From assembly GCA_025435555.1 (NCBI GenBank), contig JAIWWG010000169.1, positions 1-34,732 of the forward strand: a DNA stretch of 34,732 bases, read 5' to 3'. The stretch is from Chytriomyces cf. hyalinus JEL632 (Eukaryota; Chytridiomycota; Chytridiomycetes; Chytridiales; Chytriomycetaceae). Shown here piece after piece: positions 1 to 7,617 of the stretch; position 1 is the stretch's first letter, and each line of letters begins with the position of its first letter. The translations under genes and the position numbers were made by a program. Under the pieces are notes generated by a model, which ran no database searches, had not been told where the DNA came from, and worked only from the letters and a program-made list of their open reading frames with translations.

Positions 1-1368
1 GTCCAGCGAAGGATGTTGTTGCGTGTCTTGCGGTCAATTCCCTTGCAGGCAGTCAGATACGGCCGGACTGGGTCTTTGGTTTCGACTTGGATTGCGCCAG
101 CAATGGTGTCCAGGTTGTTGTCCAGGTTGACGATGGATTCCTTGCGCAGCTTCTTGCGAGCATTGTCAGACAGCGCTTGTTTTGGCTTCGGAGGGTACCG
201 GAACGGAACTTCAGCTGGAGGTGGGGGAACCAGTGGTTGCTGTCGAAAATCAATCCATTTAGCATCCACATGAGTCACAAGTGGGTTGGAGCGAGCAAGG
301 CGGGGAAGACATTCCTGAAATGGTTTGTCAGCACCAAGCAGAGCGCCGCGCCAGAAACGAACAGCCGGGATAGAACGATCAGTTGAGTTATGCAATCGGG
401 AGGACCACATGAGATTGAGCTCGGTAGCACGGTGTTTGAATGGTTCGACTTGCAGCAGCTTGTGGAGAGCGGCAGTGGACGTGTTGCGGGGTGTTGATGT
501 GAGAGTCCGTAGTGCAAGACGTTGGACCGACTCGTACAACTTGAGCGTGGACGCGGATGGGAGCTTGAGAGCAATGCCATATTCAAGGACCGGCCGAATG
601 AAACTCCTGTAGATAGTAACAGAAGCTGCAGGAGCCCAGCCCATTGCATTCATACCTACCGATGCCAGCGCCACAATGACACCACGCGCTTTTGAAGTTC
701 GTTCCTTTGCCAGCAGAGCCCAGTTGATTCCGTGTTGGCCAAAAGGGATGCCGAGATACGGGGCACATTGCTGGGATGGAAGGTCCACGTTGTAGAGCTT
801 GAGAGGTACATCACGTAGTGCTGGAACAGGACCGAGATAGATGCACTTGGATGGCGAGAACCGGATGCCGACAGTGTTGGACCATTCCTCACACGTTCGG
901 AGCAGGACTGCGAGATCATGTTGATTTGCAGCTACCAAGGACGTATCGTCTGCAAACAGGAGGTTATTGAGATGGATACCGTTGATTCGAATTCGCGGGA
1001 TTCCAGGAGCACGTAGCCGAATTGAGAGACCATGGATGTGACAGTTGAACAAAATCGGGGACAGAGTAGCACCCTGCAAAAGACCTCGTTCGTTGTCAAT
1101 CGGATCACTAATCACGCCAGCCACCACCAGACAGCACGAGGTTGTGATCGAAAAGATCCTGGAGCCGTGCAAGCATGAATTCGTCCCGGCCGACGACTTG
1201 TGTGAGCATTTGCAAAGAACCCTTCCGATCGACTTCGGCATATGCCGCTTTGAGGTCCAGCAGGATAGTCGAAGCATGTTCATGGTGTTCAGGGTTTCGT
1301 GGAGAACCATGGCTTGATCGAGCGAGGACCGACCGGGTCTGAAGCACCTTGAAAGTCTCGAGTTGTTG
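1..1368 (-). mobile_element. B0: family B non-LTR element, 5'-truncated, 3' end outside window
   Basis: Positions 1-1139 match B2 from 8193 onward essentially base for base. The copy begins abruptly (its 5' side) at a telomeric joint at 1369, inside the reverse transcriptase region, without the A-tract found at full-length 5' ends. Its 3' end and 3'UTR lie beyond the left edge. Between about 1140 and 1368 it carries roughly ten small differences from the other B copies, mostly single-base indels, while the rest is clean. Confidence 0.9.
1..1368 (-). pseudogene. ORF2 fragment (RT core to pre-knuckle region), family B
   Basis: This corresponds to about residues 688-1144 of the 1273-aa family B ORF2 seen complete in B3. 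It holds the RT palm with the LDIKAAYD-type motif (read here as LDLKAAYAE in the degraded part) and the LLFADDT motif, but no endonuclease. The CCHC knuckle falls just outside the window. There is no start codon, because the 5' end is cut at the telomeric joint. An extra G near 1140-1141 and further indels up to 1368 break the frame; from about 1139 leftwards the frame is open to the window edge. It is a dead copy whether or not the indels are real. Confidence 0.85.
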
Positions 1369-1379
1369 CCTAACCCTAC
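1369..1379. repeat. Telomeric joint 1 (B0/B1)
   Basis: The sequence reads CCTAACCCTAC, one A short of the consensus CCTAACCCTAAC. It separates the truncated 5' side of B0 from the 3' end of B1. The missing A lies inside a zone rich in single-base indels and may be an error. Confidence 0.9.
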
Positions 1380-1558
1380 GTTTTCAGTTTCTTTTAATCA
1401 AGTTACACAGTAACACAAGTGCGGGGTGAAAGATAGCAAAAATCACTCAAAAAAGTTCAAGAACTCCAAAGAATCAGAAGTAAAGTGCGGAATGTTAAGA
1501 AAACAGATGATCGGTAAAGGTAATAAGATATGTATGGTCAGTTCGGCTTGACGGTTGA
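1379..1558 (-). other. 3'UTR of B1, with small hairpin
   Basis: This non-coding tail of family B lies between the ORF2 stop (TTA on the plus strand at 1559-1561) and the telomeric joint. A 5-bp inverted repeat GTTAC-ACA-GTAAC lies at 1402-1414, about 24 nt from the 3' terminus, as in the other B copies. Confidence 0.75.
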
Positions 1559-2153
1559 TTATCCAGGCTCCGGGTTTTGCCGTGGTCGCCCAAGCGGGGC
1601 TCCCCGGGTTGAGGTATGCGATTTCGCGGTCTTCGAGGCGGGCAGTGGTCGTGCGGGTGCATCTGGCTCGGCCAGTAGCCATTGGCTTGCTGGTTGGAGG
1701 TGCGACATTCGGTGTAGATGAGAGCTACGGCAGAAGAGACTTCGGTGTACGTGTCGATTTCGGAGGGCGGTGTATTCCGGACTTCATTCAGGATCGTATC
1801 AAGCCAGGTCATTCGGCCGGCAGGAGGTGCAAGCGTGTCCCAGTTGATGCGCAGGAGAGCAGTGGCAACCAGAACAGTCAGCAGCATGGATCGGGTCAGT
1901 ACGTCGTTGCACTTGAGGCACGGTTCGTGTCGGGGTGACGGCACCAAGAGTCCAGCGAAGGATGTTGTTGCGTGTCTTGCGGTCAATTCCCTTGCAGGCA
2001 GTCAGATACGGCCGGACTGGGTCTTTGGTTTCGACTTGGATTGCGCCAGCAATGGTGTCCAGGTTGTTGTCCAGGTGACGATGGATTCCTTGCGCAGCTT
2101 CTTGCGAGCATTGTCAGACAGCGCTTGTTTTGGCTTCGGAGGGTACGGAACGG
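1559..2153 (-). pseudogene. ORF2 C-terminal fragment, family B
   Basis: It covers about residues 1076-1273 of family B ORF2, including the CCHC knuckle region (residues 1154-1169 in B3) and the proline/arginine-rich tail. The frame is broken by several one-base gains and losses relative to B2 and B3: near 1645 (extra G in a G run), 1672 (lost C), 1690-1705, 1870-1895, 1935 (extra G), 2074 (lost T) and 2146 (lost C). It has no start codon and no RT, so no active product is expected. Confidence 0.8.
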
Positions 2154-2164
2154 CCTAATCCTAA
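2154..2164. repeat. Telomeric joint 2 (B1/A1), variant unit
   Basis: The sequence reads CCTAATCCTAA, so the second hexamer has T in place of C compared with the other joints. It lies between truncated B1 and the 3' end of A1. Confidence 0.9.
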
Positions 2165-2356
2165 CGTTTTCAGTGTGTCTTTATTGCTTGATAAAGCGCG
2201 CTTTCAAAATGGTAATCGGTTCCCTTTTTGGGCCGTGTTTGGTAAGGATACAGAGAAAAAAACGACTAAGTCGCGAAAAAAAATTTCGAAATGGTTAAAT
2301 GTAAAAGTTGACAGAAAATGTCGATCTGCCAACAACAGCAGCGCAAGTCCGCCGCA
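2165..2356 (-). other. 3'UTR of A1 with three short inverted repeats
   Basis: The 192-nt tail between the ORF2 stop and the telomeric joint contains a perfect palindrome AAAGCGCGCTTT at 2193-2204. It also has CGACT-A-AGTCG at 2263-2273 and CGAAA-n5-TTTCG at 2274-2288. The terminal bases CGTTTTCAGT (plus strand) are identical to those of family B. In non-LTR elements the 3'UTR is where the reverse transcriptase recognises its RNA. That these stems play that role here is inference. Confidence 0.7.
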
Positions 2357-5300
2357 TCAGCCGCCTCGTCCACGGCCTCTCGGTCGACCTCCTCGGTTCC
2401 GGATCGCCCCGCGGTGGGGTGCTTGTGCGTTTGATGGCCCGCTTCGGTAAGTTGGTTTGAATTTCGCTGGGTTGTAGTGGGCGTTCATGATGGCGGTGGC
2501 CTGAACTCGGATGCTTCGCAGGCCCTCGTAGTCCGCGAAGATGGCGTCGAGCTCTTGCTGGAGCGTAGCGGTGCTGGCGTCGATGATCTCGCTGTATCCG
2601 CCGCAGGCGAGTCGGATCGTGTTGATGGCCTGGTAAGTGGCTTCGATTCTTGTATTGGTCCCGGATTTGAACTCCAGCTTGCTAATGGCTTCGTCGATGA
2701 TAGTGGCTCCATGCGCGAGGAGTTCTGGTGGCGGTCCGAGATCGTTGTCGAAGGCGGCTTGCAGGGCGGGTTCAATGCCGGAGCACTCAATGCCATGCTG
2801 GCGGGACAGTTCGACGCCGCACGTGCGGCACTCTTGGTGGTTGCATATACGGCCAAGGAGCCAGAGGAGGATGGTGCGGGAGACTGGTCTGGAAATTGCG
2901 GGGCCGGCCATGACAAGCGCGTGGCGCTGCTTGCGGGTCGCAGGGACTGGGAGAATTTTCGATGTCCGGGCTTGGGATTTCTGTTGAAGCGCGAGCATGT
3001 CTTGGTGGTGCCATTCGTCAATGGTGTCTTCGGGGATCTTGTGGGTGGATCCACGAGGAGTGATGAGCATGGGTTGACGATTGTTGACGGTGAGCGGGTT
3101 GACAATGAGTGCGAGGCGGGGAAGTGATCGGAAGTGTGGGTTGTGTGCGAGGGTGTGCTTGATGAGTGATGTGGATTCGGGTCTGTGGTCTCGTTCGAGG
3201 CCTTGGCGGTATGTGTGGAGTGTGAGGTTGCGAGTGTCGTTGGACTGGTGGAGACGGTAGTAGTAGGCAGCATTGAGGATGAGGTTACGTGTTTTGATAG
3301 TGGGAACTGATGATAGTAGGTGTAGCGAGGCGATAGATGTGGAGGTGGGTACTGAGTAGAGGATACGGAGGCATGTGTTCTGGAATTTCTGGAGTGGCTG
3401 GAGTTCTTCTGTCGTGAGCGGACGAATTGCGAGACCATATTCGAGTTGCGAGCGAATAAAGACTGGGTACATATATAGACTGTGCAGGGTTCGAAAACCA
3501 AAACCATTAAACCCTTTTCCCTTCATCCAGGACAGTGTCTTCTTGGCATCGGTGATTCTTTTTGATGTTGATGCGGTCATGTCGATTCCTGTGGCGGTCA
3601 TTGTCATTCCTACGTAGCTGGTGCTGTCTCTTTGTGCGATTTCGATTCCATTCATTTTGATGCACATCTCGGTCGGTCCGACAGCGACGCTTTTGTGTGG
3701 CGCCCAGGTGACGCCCTTCTTCTTACCCCATTCTGCGACTGTGTTGATGATTTGCTGAAGTGTGTGTTTGTTGCGTGCGAAAACTGTAGTGTCATCTGCG
3801 AAAAGGAGTGAGTTGATGCGGTGGGGTCCGACGCGAATACATGCATTCTGGTACAGGTCACGGAGTGTTGCTGGGAGCGAGTTGATGGAGATGTTGAAGA
3901 GGGGGGGTGCTGAGAGTGTTCCTTGTAGGAGACCACGGGTAACTGGGATATCTGCAGATTTGGAGCCGGATACGAGTAGACGGGCGACGTTGTGGTCAAA
4001 CAGGCATCTGAAGATGGGGATGAGTACTGAGTGGGTAATCTGTGGATTGGGGTCTGACGGGTTTTCGAACATTTCTGTCCAGAGGAGGGGGCGATTGGTA
4101 CAATCGTAAGCTGCTTGGATGTCGAGGTATACTGCGTGGAGGTCTGGGTGGGCTGCGATGATTTCGTGGAGGGTGAGTAGCTGATCGAGGGTTGAGCGGT
4201 TGCGTCGGAAGCCACCTTGTGCAGTGTCAGTGAACGAGTTAGTGCGGTGTTCAAGGAGGTGACGGAAGCAACCCTCATACACCATCCGAATACGACAGGT
4301 AAGCGATATGGGACGATAATTGGCGACGTCATGTTGATCACCCTTGTTTTTGTAGACCAGTGCCACGTTGGCGACATTCCACTCGGTGGGTGTTGCGAGA
4401 AGTGCAGTGAAGATGCGGAATGCGAGGGTGAGGGGATAAGCTGTGATAATGATTTCAGTCTCCGGATCCTTGGGTCCCTTGACTAACTCTCCATGTATTC
4501 CATCTTCTCCAGCTGCTTTTCCTGAGGGCATCCAGGCAACCAGGCTATGCACGTTTTCTTCCTTAATGATATCTGCGACAGATGTTTTTGTGAGTGGGGT
4601 TCGGGGGGATCGGGGATTGGTTGTGTCAAGTGCGATGGGGTTGGGTTGGTCTTCTCCTTTTGGGGGTGAGCCAAACGTTGTTTTGAAGTGTTGCGCGTAT
4701 TGATCCATTTTATCCGGTCGCAGAGCGCAGTTGGATCGCAGACTACGAGCACGTTGGCAGGCAATCCGTTTGGCTTCTGCGCTCGGGTCATACACTCTGG
4801 TGTCAGTGACTGCGTTGTAGAGGCGTTTCCTCGAGCGCTTGGCTGCTTTTCGAACAATGATGTTGATATATCGAAGTTTACCGGCACGTTCTCTCCGCGT
4901 GATGGGGTCCAGTCCAGCTTCAAGCATCGCGTCCTGGGCTTCAGTGCGCCAACGCATCAGCTCTTTGAGATGGTCCTCAATCATATCCGCCTTGAGAGCG
5001 CCACCATGAAACTTAACCACACCAAGGGCTTTTCTCGCAGCTGAACGAATCCAGTCAGATACTAAGTCCCAAGCACGGTCAGCAATATCGACGCGGTCTT
5101 CCCATGTGACTGGTCCGGCCGTGAGTCGATGGTGCTCGATTTCCTCAATTGTTGCAGTGAGTACTTGGTTGATTTCTCCTTCCCTTTTCTCAAGTTCCTC
5201 ACGATACTGATCCATTCTGCCCTGCAGAGCACGGATGTTGATGCGTTCGAATGGGGGTTTTCGAAAGCCGGCCAAACCGGTCACTTCGAATGTCAAGAGA

Positions 5301-6004
5301 TGGTGGTCGGAGCCAATCGCGGTTTCGTTGTCCAGTACTGTTAAATTCGAGACACGCGTGGCTCCAGGCCCATTGGCAAAGACGAGATCAGTGATCCCTT
5401 TTCCACCGTTGGTGCTCCATGTTGTCCATTTCCCCTGGACCGGGTCGACGCGAAGCCAGTCACCATCATCAAGCCATTTTTCAATCCACGTTCTGCGTTG
5501 ACCATTTACGCCAGAGTTCGGGACTGTGCTATGATCACCAACACGAATGTGGCGAGCATTGAGGTCTCCAACCATAATGATTGGCGATCCGATGTTCTGC
5601 TGCTGAAGCCGCGTCATCATCAGATCGAATGCGGTAAGTGTTGCTGCTCCTTCAGAGGGAGCCAAATACGCGCTAACTAAAAGTGTGTCTCCAAGGCGGA
5701 CTACCATCCATCTACCGTCGTCATCACTGATTTCGAAAATAGACGTTAGCCTGCCAGTTGCATCGATCATCATCAACCCATTACGAGCTTTGGTTACCCC
5801 GCGAGCAGGGTCGCCGATGAGAGTCTCTCCGCGTGTTTCTGCTATCACATTTCTCATAGGGTTTGTTGCCGATTTTCTGAGCCCAGTATCCGCGAGGATT
5901 AAATAGTCTAACTTTTTGTGTTTCATGAGGGATTCAATGTGGTGTCCTTCACCGATGAGGTTTCTTCGCGCGTTCAAAAATCCGATTTTGGTGTGCTCAA
6001 TCAT
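2357..6004 (-). CDS. Family A ORF2: APE endonuclease / reverse transcriptase (1215 aa)
   Basis: This is the enzyme of target-primed reverse transcription. The N-terminal APE-like endonuclease spans about residues 5-240, with N11, GDLN (146-149), ITDLVF (D206) and SDHH (232-235). The position where family B and most relatives have Glu (ETWL) is Asp39-Thr40. The RT domain spans about 470-790, with YRPIS (563-567), QGGFR (596-600), the palm Asp in LDIQAAYD (D628) and LLFADD (D737, D738). A zinc knuckle follows, C1059-x2-C1062-x7-H1070-x3-C1074. The tail is rich in Arg-Gly (about 1195-1215). No RNase H domain was seen. The ATG at 6004 overlaps the ORF1 stop (ATGA), so translation probably depends on termination-reinitiation. 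The frame is identical in A2 and A4. Confidence 0.95.
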   Translation of the reverse strand: MIEHTKIGFLNARRNLIGEGHHIESLMKHKKLDYLILADTGLRKSATNPMRNVIAETRGETLIGDPARGVTKARNGLMMIDATGRLTSIFEISDDDGRWMVVRLGDTLLVSAYLAPSEGAATLTAFDLMMTRLQQQNIGSPIIMVGDLNARHIRVGDHSTVPNSGVNGQRRTWIEKWLDDGDWLRVDPVQGKWTTWSTNGGKGITDLVFANGPGATRVSNLTVLDNETAIGSDHHLLTFEVTGLAGFRKPPFERINIRALQGRMDQYREELEKREGEINQVLTATIEEIEHHRLTAGPVTWEDRVDIADRAWDLVSDWIRSAARKALGVVKFHGGALKADMIEDHLKELMRWRTEAQDAMLEAGLDPITRRERAGKLRYINIIVRKAAKRSRKRLYNAVTDTRVYDPSAEAKRIACQRARSLRSNCALRPDKMDQYAQHFKTTFGSPPKGEDQPNPIALDTTNPRSPRTPLTKTSVADIIKEENVHSLVAWMPSGKAAGEDGIHGELVKGPKDPETEIIITAYPLTLAFRIFTALLATPTEWNVANVALVYKNKGDQHDVANYRPISLTCRIRMVYEGCFRHLLEHRTNSFTDTAQGGFRRNRSTLDQLLTLHEIIAAHPDLHAVYLDIQAAYDCTNRPLLWTEMFENPSDPNPQITHSVLIPIFRCLFDHNVARLLVSGSKSADIPVTRGLLQGTLSAPPLFNISINSLPATLRDLYQNACIRVGPHRINSLLFADDTTVFARNKHTLQQIINTVAEWGKKKGVTWAPHKSVAVGPTEMCIKMNGIEIAQRDSTSYVGMTMTATGIDMTASTSKRITDAKKTLSWMKGKGFNGFGFRTLHSLYMYPVFIRSQLEYGLAIRPLTTEELQPLQKFQNTCLRILYSVPTSTSIASLHLLSSVPTIKTRNLILNAAYYYRLHQSNDTRNLTLHTYRQGLERDHRPESTSLIKHTLAHNPHFRSLPRLALIVNPLTVNNRQPMLITPRGSTHKIPEDTIDEWHHQDMLALQQKSQARTSKILPVPATRKQRHALVMAGPAISRPVSRTILLWLLGRICNHQECRTCGVELSRQHGIECSGIEPALQAAFDNDLGPPPELLAHGATIIDEAISKLEFKSGTNTRIEATYQAINTIRLACGGYSEIIDASTATLQQELDAIFADYEGLRSIRVQATAIMNAHYNPAKFKPTYRSGPSNAQAPHRGAIRNRGGRPRGRGRGG

Positions 6005-7575
6005 TGCTCCATCTGAGTTTCCTCAGAGTTGGATCCTGACTGATTACCCTGTTTTGGCGCAGCAAGTTCTCGAATACGAGCCTGCATTGCCATGTCACAT
6101 CCCTCGAGTGCAGCCTGCTTCACAAGCGCAAAACGAGCTCTGCGATAAACCCCAGCACGGCGCGCGCACATGCATTCTTTCATCATGTTCTCATTCGCAT
6201 CCGGTTGGTGTGGCGGACTATCCAACGGGTTGAAATCGCTGAGCAAGATCTGCTTCGCGTCGAGTTTCTGACGAATATCGGCTTCATGACGACCATCAAA
6301 GAAGATCTCAGCAATGGAGAATCCACGACCAAGTGGACTGATGTCCTCGATATACGGCAGTTCGAACGTGTCGCGGAAGATGGCGCGTGTTGCTTTCATG
6401 GGTCCGTTCAATTTGGCTTCCTTCTTCAAGAATCTGAGCGATACAAAGCACGACTTAATGGATTCTGCACGGACGGGGGCTGGGCCTTCACGGGCTGGCG
6501 CATTGAAGTCTGATCGAATCGACATGGCAGCAATCTCTTTGTACGAGGGAGCAGCTTTGAAGTTTTTGTTGAACGTTTGGGTACGGTTCATGTTTTTTGG
6601 GCGGTACACAGGGCCATTCGCATGGGATTCAGTGGGTCTACCACGGCTGGCGGAGCGCGCAGCGCGACTGGCAGCCCGGGTGGACTTTTGTTGTTGTTGT
6701 TGCTGTTGTGGTTGTTGTTGTTGTGGCTGTTGAGTTTGGGGTTGCTGTGAAAGACGGTTGCGCATGTCGTTGATTTCACGTTGGAGGGCTGCATTGTTTT
6801 CGATCTGTTGTTTCAATTGTGCACTCTGTTCACGGATCATTTCCATCTGTGTGTTGATGGTGCGCATAAATTCGTCGACACGTTTGTTGTTCTCAAGAAC
6901 CATTTTTTGGAGTTCAGCAAGGTTCATTGCTGGGTTCGACATTTTTTCGTTTTTCTCGCAGTCAAAGTCAATTTCAAATTCAGAATCACTGGAGTCGACA
7001 GCGTCAACGGTGCGTTTGATGCCTGCGGGCTGTGGAATAAAGGGGACTGCCTTCTTTCGCTGTTTTCGATTGTAATGCGCCCGGAGATGGTCTTCGAGCT
7101 GTGCTGATTCAAGTGCGAGATCGATAAGATCTTGGATTCCAGAATTACGACAGGCGTCTCTGAGTCGGGGTCTGCTGGCACACTCGCTGTTCTTACACTG
7201 GATAGACGTGAGACTGATGCCGAATGGGGTTTTATTGCCACAGGCACTCTTCGTTTGAAATTCGAAATCACAGACTGAATTGCCAATGATCTGTTTGCAC
7301 TTGAGGAGCTTCTTTGCGAATTGCCAAGTTGCTCGTTCGAACTGGGTGAAGCCGTCTGGGGTGGCGGCTTTGACGACAACTCGGAGGTTGGTGTTGATGA
7401 CGTAATCTGATGCTGATGCACTAAACGCAAACGGGGTCGGTTCGGGCTTAACGCTCGCTGATTCGGGTTCTTCGGATGCTTTTGGACGCTTAAAGATCGA
7501 CGAGATCCTCGGCTGCTGTTGAATGTTGGTGGTGGGTTGCTGTGGTTGCGCTCTTGGGGATTTCGGTGCTGGCAA
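6001..7575 (-). CDS. Family A ORF1: putative RNA-binding protein with Cys cluster, coiled coil and RRM-like domain
   Basis: The ORF is open for 524 codons with no ATG until codon 212 (position 6942). The start given is a TTG, the only near-cognate codon between the upstream in-frame TGA (7593-7591) and the open frame; the true start is uncertain. The N-terminal part holds QPRISSIF (21-28, PIP-box-like) and cysteines C93, C102, C112, C127, C132 and C142, aligning with a Cys cluster in family B ORF1. A coiled coil follows at about 213-278, then a Gln-rich run (278-297), a basic Arg/Ser stretch (300-313), and a C-terminal domain (about 372-500) with a beta-alpha-beta-beta-alpha-beta pattern typical of RRM folds, containing LLSDFNPL. 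There are no gag-type CCHC knuckles. The likely role is coating element RNA as a ribonucleoprotein. It ends in the ATGA overlap with ORF2. Confidence 0.85.
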   Translation of the reverse strand: MPAPKSPRAQPQQPTTNIQQQPRISSIFKRPKASEEPESASVKPEPTPFAFSASASDYVINTNLRVVVKAATPDGFTQFERATWQFAKKLLKCKQIIGNSVCDFEFQTKSACGNKTPFGISLTSIQCKNSECASRPRLRDACRNSGIQDLIDLALESAQLEDHLRAHYNRKQRKKAVPFIPQPAGIKRTVDAVDSSDSEFEIDFDCEKNEKMSNPAMNLAELQKMVLENNKRVDEFMRTINTQMEMIREQSAQLKQQIENNAALQREINDMRNRLSQQPQTQQPQQQQPQQQQQQQKSTRAASRAARSASRGRPTESHANGPVYRPKNMNRTQTFNKNFKAAPSYKEIAAMSIRSDFNAPAREGPAPVRAESIKSCFVSLRFLKKEAKLNGPMKATRAIFRDTFELPYIEDISPLGRGFSIAEIFFDGRHEADIRQKLDAKQILLSDFNPLDSPPHQPDANENMMKECMCARRAGVYRRARFALVKQAALEGCDMAMQARIRELAAPKQGNQSGSNSEETQMEQ

Positions 7576-7606
7576 TGAACCAACACAATTTCAAGAGAGT
7601 TTTTTT
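6943..7606 (-). promoter_or_regulatory. AUG-free 5' segment of A1 (664 nt)
   Basis: From the 5' end of the element to the first ATG (6942) there is no ATG in any sense frame, while the opposite strand of the same segment has twelve. The first ATG is in frame with ORF1 (codon 212) and has A at -3. This suggests that AUGs are selected against so that scanning ribosomes reach codon 212. Near-cognate initiation near the 5' end could also make a longer ORF1 protein. Conserved in A2 and A4. Confidence 0.7.
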
Positions 7607-7617
7607 CCTAACCCTAA
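7607..7617. repeat. Telomeric joint 3 (A1/B2)
   Basis: CCTAACCCTAA lies between the seven-T tract (plus strand) at the intact 5' end of A1 and the 3' end of B2. Confidence 0.95.

Larger units (their letters stand above)
1379..2153 (-). mobile_element. B1: 3' terminal fragment of family B element (775 nt)
   Basis: It starts (3' end) with the family B terminal sequence CGTTTTCAGTTTC, directly after a telomeric joint. It ends where ORF2 codes for about residue 1076 of the B3 protein, abutting joint 2 without an A-tract. This is a strongly 5'-truncated insertion. It differs from B2 and B3 by many one-base indels in homopolymers. Confidence 0.9.
2165..7606 (-). mobile_element. A1: full-length family A telomeric non-LTR retrotransposon (5442 nt)
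   Basis: The element on the minus strand contains an A-tract at its 5' end (7600-7606), ORF1, ORF2 with an ATGA overlap, a 192-nt 3'UTR, and a terminal ACTGAAAACG immediately followed by telomeric TTAGG units. Both reading frames are intact. The first 120 bases at its left (3') end contain an extra A in an A run near 2256-2262 compared with A2-A4; otherwise the coding regions match A2 and A4. Confidence 0.95.

Noticed and set aside
2357-2450. C/G-rich segment that could be read as a regulatory island
   Set aside because: It encodes the Arg-Gly tail of family A ORF2, and codon composition explains it.
2485-3507. Long minus-strand frame of 340 codons overlapping ORF2 of A1, repeated in A2-A4
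   Set aside because: It is an out-of-frame shadow of ORF2, rich in Ser/Pro/Thr with no recognisable domain, and exists only because ORF2 is conserved.
6686-6737. TTG-rich run that looks like a microsatellite
   Set aside because: It is the Gln-rich (CAA/CAG) run of ORF1 in frame on the minus strand, of the same length in all A copies.
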